Under the pieces are notes generated by a model, which worked only from the letters and a program-made list of their open reading frames with translations, was not told the origin of the DNA and ran no database searches. Positions 56,351-64,000 of a stretch of 64,000 nucleotides of DNA are shown here, piece by piece (within the stretch, counting starts at the first letter, position 1; every line of letters starts with the position of its first letter). A program made the position numbers and the translations under genes. This stretch comes from Heterostelium multicystogenum (taxonomy: Eukaryota; Evosea; Eumycetozoa; Acytosteliales; Acytosteliaceae): assembly GCA_003667245.1 (NCBI GenBank), contig RCNN01000145.1:1-64000 (forward strand), given 5' to 3'.

Positions 56351-57610
56351 ATGACAGTACTTTGTAATACCAACGGTATTTCACTTGGTTCTCACCAAAT
56401 GGTAAGAGTTGAGTGTGATCTCAAACTTTCTGAAAAATGTTGTAATCAGTACGAAATGCCATTCAAGGACACTGTATTGGGTCGTGCACACAACGAAGGA
56501 AAGATCATTTGCATCCATTGCTCTCGTTTTGGTCAACAATCCACCAATACTGAATTCAATTTTGACGACAATATCTTATCGACAATCAATACAGAGGCAA
56601 AGTCCTACCTCTTGGGTTGGCTGGCTAGCGATGGTACAATCATCAACGGTGAAACTATCACTATCAAAGCAATCAAAGACGATGAGGATTCACTTGGAAG
56701 TTTAAGAGATATTTTGTCTCCAGAAATTCCAATCTCCAACTCAGAGATTACTATAAAATCCAAGCAAATAATCTCCGATGTTTGTAGACATCTCCAAGTT
56801 AGCGATTCTGCATCAAAGAGTACTTGTGCTTTGTTTCCTCAGCAATTAGAAGCAAAGTCGTTAGCACTAGCTTTTGCACGTGGATTTTTTGACGGTAATG
56901 GCGCTATTTTACAACAAGCTCCACGCGTATTATTATCATCCAATTCCAAAGAGTTGCTCGAGTCCATTGTCAAGCTTGTTGATGTGCCATCGGATAGAAC
57001 TGATATTTCAAACTCTGCCGAGTGGAGTGGTTGTCAATGCCCTTGACTTCTTGGCAAAGATTTATGATGGTAGCTCTTATCATTTTTCAAGAAAATACAA
57101 CAGATATATGGATTTGTGCATTTGGTCCTCAACAATAGTTCAACAACAACAAAATAGAGATGATCCAACATTTTGCATTATGAGAACCTCCAAAGATGCT
57201 GTTGTTCCATCAAAGTCAAGAGCAAGTGATAGTGGTTATGATTTAACCATCATCAAGGAAGTCAGATCATTTGGTCCAATGACAAAATTGTATGATACTT
57301 GCATCAAAAGTTCGTCCTCCTGCTGGTTACTATATGGATGTTGTACCGCGTTCTTCATTGAGCAAGAGTGGATACATGTTGGCAAACAGCGTTGGTATTA
57401 TTGATCGTGCGTATGTTGGCTCTATTATGATAGCGTTGACAAAAATTGATCCAACTGCCCCAGATATTCAACTTCCATTTTGTGGATTCCAGATGATCCC
57501 AAGGCCAATAGTCCACTTCCAAGTTGTTGAGGTTACTGGTGATATGCTAGAGGATACTGGTAGAGGTGCTGGTGGATTTTGGCTCAACTGAAGAAAAAGC
57601 AAGCCGCTAA
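56351..57610 (+). CDS. dut: LAGLIDADG-like domain fused to trimeric dUTPase
   Basis: About 418 residues, no introns. The N-terminal 55 residues hold Cys pairs (ECDLKLSEKCC ... CIHCSR), perhaps a zinc finger. Residues about 75-230 resemble a LAGLIDADG homing endonuclease, with two repeats YLLGWLASDGTI and FARGFFDGNGAI. A joining segment (NALDFLAKIYDG, RKYNRYMDLCIW) is of the sort seen in homing-type proteins. The C-terminal 150 residues are a dUTPase: motif 1 SDSGYDLT, motif 2 PRSSLSKSG, motif 3 GIIDRAYVG (catalytic Asp, uracil-stacking Tyr), motif 4 PFCGFQMI and motif 5 RGAGGFG. It would convert dUTP to dUMP. Frame breaks near 57020, in AAAA at about 57308 and in TTTT at 57577-57580. The last break separates the end of motif 5 from the stop at 57608. 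Usual eukaryotic dUTPases are about 150 residues, so the fusion is exceptional. Confidence 0.82.
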
Positions 57611-57771
57611 AAATACAATATCAATCAATCACACAACAAATGGTGTTTAAACTAACCTGCAATTTCAGGTTGCACCAAATTTGTTATTAATTTTAATTAA
57701 TTTAATACAATTTAAACTACATTTAATTTTATTTGGCTATTGTTGATTAGTTTATATATAATTATAGTTTG

Positions 57772-59003
57772 TCAACAAAACTTTTTGAATGATTTTAATC
57801 CACTGCCAATTGCTTTTGTTGTTTGTTCTCCAATTGATGGATTCTTCTTTACCCAACCATTTGCAATACTATATCCATGGGGTGGTGCTTTACCTGTGTA
57901 AGGTCCGGCTTCCTTAACTTTTTTAACCTGCCTTTGCTTTTTTGGTGTGACTCTTTGATTTAGCTTTTTCCATTCCTTTCTTACTGACAGATGGTAAGGA
58001 TTGTCTGTAGTTGATATATTCCTGTGCATAGGTTGGAGGGATAGCCTCAAGTCCGAAGTTTATGGCAGTCAAAGCAATTTGTATCTCACCATTGTGGTAC
58101 AAAGCTCAACTTTTCCCAAGTTGTAACTTCAATTCCTTTTGGTAGAATTGCAGGATCAATGGCAACATACCCAATTAAATCATCTGATCCGACCGCGTCT
58201 TTATCATATACTTCGATTGTAATTACATCATACATAGAATTAGAAAACATCTACCTGGAATGATTCTTTAAGAGGAAACAATTAGATTAAAACAATATTT
58301 GTTGGATAGAATTGTGATCGACTTACCATTCCAAACTGGATTTAAATTCTTTTGTATAACCTTGGTAGAATATGATTTTGATAGAGTTGGAACTTTAAAT
58401 TCTTGCATAAGGATCTGATTTACCATTTACATCGGCTGCAATTAGATTCTTAGCCGAAATGATTCTAACATTAAGATGTGAGAGTGGAGCTGATACAAAT
58501 TTGCAACCGACTGGAGTAATAAGCTTAGTTCCTTGTTTGGTAGCGCCAGGTGCCGGTTGTGGTGGATATGCTCCGGGTTGTTGTGGTGGGTATCCAGGTT
58601 GTGGCGGATATCCAGGTTGTGGTGGGTATCCAGGCTGTGGAGGATATCCTTGAGGTGGGTATCCATGTTGTGGTGGATATCCTCCAGGTTGCTGTGGAGG
58701 ATAACCGTGTTGTGGAGGATAAGCACCAGGTTGTTGGGGTGGGTATCCAGGCTGTGGGGGATATCCTTGCTGAGGGTAAGCGCCGGGCTGTTGTGGAGGA
58801 TATCCTTGCTGAGGAGGATAACCATGTTGGGGTGGAGGGTATCCTTGTTGAGGATAACCATGTTGGGGTGGTGGATATCCTTGTTGAGGGTAAGCACCAG
58901 GTTGTTGTGGAGGATATCCTTGTGGAGGATAGGCTCCTGTTGTTGTTGTTGTTGTTGGATTTTGGGAATTTGGTTTTGGAGGAACTGCTGGTGGTTGACT
59001 CAT
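57772..59003 (-). CDS. C2-domain protein with Pro/Gly/Tyr/Gln-rich tail
   Basis: It starts [16 protein letters not shown] (59003). About 110 residues of [19 protein letters not shown] repeats follow, like the N-terminal tails of annexin VII and other membrane-aggregation proteins. A C2 domain then begins [24 protein letters not shown] (Ca2+-binding Asp pattern). It continues across breaks (about 58405, about 58245, about 58105) as [43 protein letters not shown] and [19 protein letters not shown]. The C-terminus is Lys-rich ([24 protein letters not shown]). An intron lies at about 58265-58325. Probably a Ca2+-dependent phospholipid-binding protein. Confidence 0.75.
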
Positions 59004-59241
59004 TATTATTATCTAGAGTTAGAGAATAAATATGATAGAGAGATGTTAAGTAAATAAACTCAAAAAAAATGAAATTCATTACTTTTAATATGTTTGCATG
59101 CAATAAAAATAAATTAAAAATAAATTAAAACTGAACAAGACACTGTTTGGTGGGTGATCGTTTTTCTCATAAAATGAATGGTGGGGTCTGAAAATGTTGG
59201 AGTTACTATTATTATTATTATAATAAAATGTACCATTATAT

Positions 59242-60303
59242 TTAAAGAATCAAAGAAATTAATCTTTTTTTTGTTAAAATTATATGTAATTCTTCGTCTG
59301 ACAGTGGTGGCAGCTGATGTTTCTGACGATCCAAAATGATTTCATTTCTCCAAAATATATTGTGATCATATTCAAACGACGAGGTGCCAGTGTGTGGACG
59401 TTCAAGCTGATCAAGGTCAAAGTGTTCTTGCATGATCTTTTGTTTGGCCTTTTCACCTTTGACAAACACAATCTTCTTGGCTGTGTTTGGATTGACGAAG
59501 GGGATGATTGCGTTGTAGAGAATATTAAAAATCATTGGTGGGTCTACAACAAAAGCTGTTCCTAAACGTTCTGGGTAGTGATCTGAGAGAATTTCGAGTG
59601 TTTGTTTAGCCACTGAGAGTGGTGGTGCATTGAAAAGGGAATATCCATTAAAGTCAATTACAATGGCAAGTTGTTCGATGCCAGTCTCATTTGATCTCTC
59701 TATCTGTTGAATGGCACGTTCAAGTGTGTACACAAGTAGCTGAATTTGTCTTTCATAGTTTTTTGTGTTTTCTCGAACTGGTCGCATATAAATTGCTGGT
59801 TTTCCATCTTTTGTTTTTCCATTGCAATACTGTTTACCTGTTGACGCCTCATAACTTAAATGCTCGGCTACATTGAAAAACAAAGCAACATTAATTGTTT
59901 GAAATATGATGTAACAACAATACTTATAGGTACGTACCAGTAATTTCATCGGGTTTATATTTTTTCCTCCACTCGAGTGTATTCTTTAATAGGTTGAAAG
60001 ATGCTTGTAAATCATATTCTCGAGCACGTAAGTATCTAATAATCATCATATCATCTATCCATTGTTTCTTTTAATGGTACAGTTGTAAGATTCAGACTCT
60101 ATTTTGATATAAAATAAGAAGTACCTACTTCTTTGTCAGTTAATTCCAACTCATTTAGTTTCTCTTTAAACTGTTTGAATATATCTAATTGTTTATTATC
60201 TAAATTTTGTAATGGATCAAACGTTTTGCTTTCGTTTATATCGATGTTACTTTCTGACGGAGCAACATTTGTTGATGTAGAAGACTTCTTTTTTTTTACC
60301 CAT
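59242..60303 (-). CDS. CRAL-TRIO (Sec14-like) lipid-binding protein
   Basis: Three exons, start MGKKKKSSTSTNVAPSE (60303). The N-terminal helical part (FDPLQNLDNKQLDIFKQFKEKL, then DDMMIIRYLRAREYDLQASF) is a CRAL-TRIO N-terminal domain. The lipid-binding domain reads GKPAIYMRPVRENTKNYE, IEQLAIVIDFNGYSLFNAPP, LEILSDHYPERLGTAFVVDPPMIF and PFVNPNTAKKIVFVKG, all typical Sec14 strands with the conserved PERLG. It should bind and exchange a phospholipid such as phosphatidylinositol. The polybasic start could help membrane binding. About 330 residues. Introns lie at about 59885-59935 and 60070-60130. No frame breaks seen. Confidence 0.88.
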
Positions 60304-60501
60304 TGACAATGTTTATTTAAATAGGAGCCACTTGGCTTTCTTGAGCGATTTAGAATTTGTTGAAGATTGTGAGATTATTACATCTGAATGTATTGATTGC
60401 TTCCAAAAAAAAGTAATCGAGAAAAATAACTCAAAAAACAAAAACTAAACAAAATATAACCTTTGCCAAATCTTTTGAGTCGTACATTATATTTATTATT
60501 A

Positions 60502-61914
60502 TTATTGATCATTGTTTTGTTGCCTTGCAATATTCAAATTTTGAAGTAGGTTGATGTTTGTAAATGCTACCTCAGAAGATGTCTGAAGTAATGTTCTGTT
60601 TGCAGTTGGTGTTGCTACTGCGGTGTTGCTAACAGAGTTGGAGGTAATCGGAAGGGTTGATGATGGGAGGCGTTCAAGAGAAAGTGCATCAAGTGATTTT
60701 GAGTCTACTACCTGATTGAATTTACCTGCATCGAATTGCAGTTTTATATCTTCAATCTTTTTCTTCTTATCTTTTTCTTTGTCCTTTGGATGGGCAGAAC
60801 TACCTGTAGATGGTAGGAGTGTTGATATATTTGGGATTATGGAGTTACTAGATGGTGTCAAAGGATTGCTTGTAGATGATCCTATTGCATTTAGTGTCGG
60901 TGTTTTAGTTGATACTATGTTGTTGGTGTTGTTATTTATTTGTACAGTCAGTTGTGGATTACCCAAACCATTCTTTTCACTTGTTACGATTGAGCTGCTT
61001 ACTTTGGAATTTGTACCACTGGCTAAGGGTGATACTGCAGCATTTTGTTGTAAAGATTGTTGGGAACCTGTTACTGTAGTTGGACTATTAATAGTTGGTG
61101 AAACACTACCATTAACATAGTTGACTAATGCGAATGCTCCTCCAACTGTGATTTGTTGTTGAAGTTGTTGTTGGTGTTGCGGGTGGTGTTGGTGTGTCGG
61201 AGATGGACCAACTAGACGAAGTTTCAAAGTAGGGTGTTTTGTCATTCTCACACCCTGCCACAGCCAATTAGGGATCGTGAGTGGAATATCAAGCTCAGCC
61301 TTGAAGGTCTCTACAAACTCTGACTCTGATGATGATATACAACTGCCACGAGTGAATCTTGTGAACTCTGAGATGATAGCAGAGAGATTCCAATTCTGTA
61401 CTTTACGTAAACACATAAATATAGTACCAGTAACATTTGCACCATCCAAGCAATGGCAATACAATGGAAGATTGGCTGGATCTATCATAAGCTATACATT
61501 GATTAGCATTAATAAATAAGAAGAAGACAATAGATATCAGAGGATGAAAGCACTTACCTCAAGTAACTGTACGACTTGGGAAGCTGAGATTGTTACATCA
61601 TCTTTAAATTTAGAAACAGGAAAGTGTTTGCTAGTAGTGTTATAACGTTCACAAAAGTTTAGAAAAGGTTTCAAAGGTGGCTTTGGTGTCAATGATACAA
61701 TGGTCTTTAGTTTCAATCTACACAAGATTTGTATAATATTAATGAATTTAGTGGAGATGTTCAGTGGCTTCTATAATATAGACACCTATTCAAAGTATCA
61801 ATACCTTTTAAGGAATCTCAAATTCTTTTCTGTAGGATATGAACCTCTATAAAGACCTTCTTCAATGATTGCAAATCTAAAAGGAGGAATTAGCTGTGTA
61901 TTCTCATTATTCAT
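60502..61914 (-). CDS. Oca6/Siw14-like dual-specificity phosphatase fold, catalytic Arg absent
   Basis: Three exons from MNNENTQLIPPFRFAII (61914). The first 160 residues match plant/fungal atypical dual-specificity phosphatases (PFA-DSP/Oca family): IIEEGLYRGSYPTEKNLRFLKRLKLKTIVSLTP, then a P-loop region CHCLDGANVTGTIFMCLRKVQNWN. In active members the loop is C-x5-R; here the sixth position after Cys is Val, so the Arg is missing, as in Oca6-like proteins. A long Gln/Ser/Thr/Asn-rich C-terminal tail (about 300 residues) follows with a KDKEKDKKKKIEDIKLQ stretch. Length about 430. Probably a regulatory or inactive phosphatase-fold protein. Confidence 0.78.
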
Positions 61915-62138
61915 TATTACTCTATAAATATATCTTTTGTAATCAACAACAACCAAACAACAACAAATCATAAATAATTTAATAAAAATCAATAAAGTTT
62001 AAAAAAACTGAAAAACCACAATATTTTTTTTGCACTCAAATGACAACTATTCAAAAACGACGACGACGAACTAATTTCAATTTAGAGTGTTGAATTCGTT
62101 TTGGTTCTTTGTATCTATCTATTTCTACGACACACAAT

Positions 62139-63839
62139 ATGCCCCCAAAGTCAACTGAGCCAAAAGAAAATAATAGTGCACCAATTATCGCAATCGACTT
62201 TGGTGCCCACAACTGTTGTGTTGGTGTTATGAAAAATGACAGAGTAGAGATATGTCCAAATCAACAAGGTAACAGGACTACTCCATCGATGGTTGCCTAT
62301 GTCAATGAAGACAGACTCGTTGGTGATGAAGCTAAAGGTCAAATCGATAGAAATCCACAGAACACCATTTTTGACATCAAAAAGCTATTAGGCTTATCCT
62401 ATAATGATCATTTACTACAAGTATATATCATCGTTCGGTCGTTTATAAATCTGATGAGCACCCTTATTAATAAACGCTATATTGTCTACGAAATTCACAG
62501 AAAGAGATAAAGAAACTACCATTTAAAGTTATAGATGGTGGTCAAGATAAACCCGTATCCATTGAAGTACAATATCGTGGAAAAACAACATTTGTAACAC
62601 CAGTCGAAGTTGCTTCCTTGATTCTCTCACAGATAAAGACCACTGCAGAAAACAATGTAGGTTCACCTGTTAAGCGTGCTATTATTACAGTTCCGTCGGA
62701 GTTCTCAGAGGCACAACGTCGTGCAATTAAAGAAGCTGCCCAACAAGCTGGTTTGAATGTTGTTCGTTTAATCAGTGAGCATTCTGCAGTCGCTCTTGCT
62801 TATCAACTCGACCAACATGATCAGCCTTTGAAAGTGATGATTTTTGATTTAGGAGGAACCGGACTCTCTGTTTCTGTACTTTCTATTGCCAATCGAACCA
62901 TCTCCACCCTATCAAATGTAGATGATCATTCGCTCTCAGGTGAGGCATTCGATCAAGTGTTGTTGCGTCATCTCTCAGCAGAGTTTGGAAGAAAATACAG
63001 AGGACTCGATTTGACTGAAAACGCAAGATCCGTTTCAAAATTAAAAAGTGCTTCAGAGAGAGCAAAGAAGAATCTTTCCAAAATGCCACAGGCCTCAATA
63101 GAAATGGATAGTTTGTTTGATGGACGTGACTTTTTTACCAATGTAAGTCGAGCCAAGTTTGAGGATTTGGCTGGTGATTTGATTCGTGGTTGCAAGAGAA
63201 CCATTGAGTCTGCTCTTCAACAATCAAAAGTTACAAAAGAGCAAATCGATAGAATCATTTTAGTTGGTGGAGGTTCTTCAATTCCAGCTGTCAAATCCGT
63301 TGTTACAAATTATTTTGATTCAAAAGTGGAGCTATTGGTTTCTATTCCACCAGAGGAAGTGGTATGCTATGGTGCAACAATTCAGGCATCTCTTTTACAA
63401 CAGCATGGTTCATCGTTATCAGAAAAAAAAGTGGCTACTGGACTTCCGTTACCAATAGATGTCATAGAGTCAACCATTGGAATTGAGGATGCTTCTGGTA
63501 ATATGATACCTATTATTCCTGAACAAACTCGTGTTCCATCCAAGAGAGTATTTTCATTGGTCAACGATCAGGACCAACAAAAACACATCCATCTTTCTAT
63601 TTTCCAAGGAAACTCACCTTTCACATCGCAATGTAAATTGATTGCCAGATTTATTTTTGATATTACACCTGCTCCCAAGGGGCAAAGTAAAATTCAAATT
63701 AAATTTGATCTTGAATCATCAGGTGTTTTGGTATGTAATAATATTCATTGATAAAAAACATTGATAACTAATATGTATTTTTTCTTATTAGATTGTTTCT
63801 TCAGGTGAACAATCATACCAAATCAAATTCTCCGAGTAG
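62139..63839 (+). CDS. HSPA14: HSPA14-type Hsp70 (Hsp70L1, ribosome-associated)
   Basis: Exons 62139-62420, 62501-63730 and 63792-63839 join in frame for 518 residues, the length of human HSPA14 and shorter than canonical Hsp70. ATPase signatures: [21 protein letters not shown] (divergent phosphate-1), [40 protein letters not shown] and [15 protein letters not shown]. The usual DLGTTxS is altered to DFGAHNC and the third loop to DLGGTGL, as in Ssz1/HSPA14, which act with a J protein (MPP11/Zuotin) at the ribosome exit. The short C-terminal domain ([10 protein letters not shown] ... IKFSE) lacks an EEVD tail, so it is a cytosolic, ribosome-linked chaperone rather than a general Hsp70. Confidence 0.9.
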
Positions 63840-64000
63840 AAAATAATAAGGACAGAGGATGTCATGTGATGGGGTGAACAAATAATCACTAAATCAGCAG
63901 ATTTAAAGACAGCAGCTTACGTTGATACTTTGGATTTCATAGACTTGTGTGAGGAACTAACACCACAAATAAAAGGCTTCATAAAACAGTAAATAACCAC
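63840..64000. other. 3' region with possible start of another gene
   Basis: After the HSPA14 stop, a short + strand frame at about 63899-63992 reads ADLKTAAYVDTLDFIDLCEEL. This looks like protein sequence and could be a small coding exon near the right edge. No start codon in frame is convincing, so it is not called as a CDS. Confidence 0.25.

Noticed and set aside
56351..57610. Intein in a dUTPase
   Set aside because: No dUTPase motif precedes the LAGLIDADG region, and no N-terminal splice Cys/Ser block or C-terminal His-Asn junction is evident, so a fusion fits better.
58459..59057. Several long Gly/Trp- or Val-rich frames on both strands
   Set aside because: They are other-frame readings of the Pro/Gly/Tyr/Gln repeat of the C2 protein.
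1..64000. Transposons, operons, CRISPR arrays or prophage
   Set aside because: No transposase, integrase, reverse transcriptase, long terminal repeat or bacterial gene organisation was seen; splicing and gene content are eukaryotic.

Overview
The window is nuclear DNA of a dictyostelid social amoeba. It is AT-rich and has short GT..AG introns of about 60-110 bp (donors mostly GTAAGT or GTATGT), Asn/Gln/Ser/Thr homopolymer tracts inside proteins, and compact genes on both strands. The repertoire is typical of the group: a PH/EF-hand/X/Y/C2 phospholipase C, a dynamin-like protein, an F-box/LRR protein with poly-Asn, and B-box/kelch and C2 proteins. Species cannot be fixed from the sequence alone. 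Coding exons are less AT-rich than I would expect for D. discoideum, so another dictyostelid is plausible.

Layout. 1-4374: three tandem + strand copies of a parallel beta-helix, single-pass membrane protein, the first two degraded. 4421-14017: a UBR-box N-recognin ubiquitin ligase (-), a small secreted protein (+) and an F-box/LRR protein (-). 14018-20895: long intergenic DNA around a large unrecognised gene with many frame breaks. 20896-31395: a dynamin-like protein with eroded GTPase motifs (+), phospholipase C (-), an SLC35B-type transporter (+), a two-TM protein (-) and a PX-C2 protein (+). 32268-41503: importin beta-1 (+), an unrecognised 600-residue protein (-), a B-box/kelch protein (+), the RNA polymerase II subunit Rpb4 (+) and a tetraspan membrane protein (-). 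41993-49612: a 66-residue membrane microprotein (+), a cysteine-rich surface protein (-), a GYF-domain protein (-), an LPA1/2-phosphoglycerate-kinase-like protein (+) and a SANT/Myb-like protein (+). 49724-63839: a STE20-type kinase (-), an enoyl-CoA hydratase (+), a DnaJ co-chaperone (-), a LAGLIDADG-dUTPase fusion (+), a Pro/Gly/Gln-rich C2 protein (-), a CRAL-TRIO lipid-binding protein (-), an Oca6-like phosphatase-fold protein (-) and an HSPA14-type Hsp70 (+).

The genes do not form one pathway; this is an ordinary eukaryotic gene neighbourhood. Several act in phosphoinositide/lipid signalling or trafficking (PLC, PX-C2, C2, CRAL-TRIO, dynamin-like), several in protein quality control (UBR ligase, DnaJ, HSPA14), and two in nuclear function (importin beta, Rpb4).

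Two points matter for a reader. First, many otherwise well-conserved genes carry one-base reading-frame breaks, very often in mononucleotide runs and even in importin beta. Most of these are probably consensus sequencing errors rather than pseudogenes, so those genes are reported as single CDS spans with breaks noted. Second, the most unusual gene is at 56351-57610. It encodes a cysteine-containing, LAGLIDADG homing-endonuclease-like region fused in front of a complete five-motif trimeric dUTPase. This architecture is not expected for a housekeeping eukaryotic dUTPase and suggests acquisition from a large DNA virus or another mobile source.
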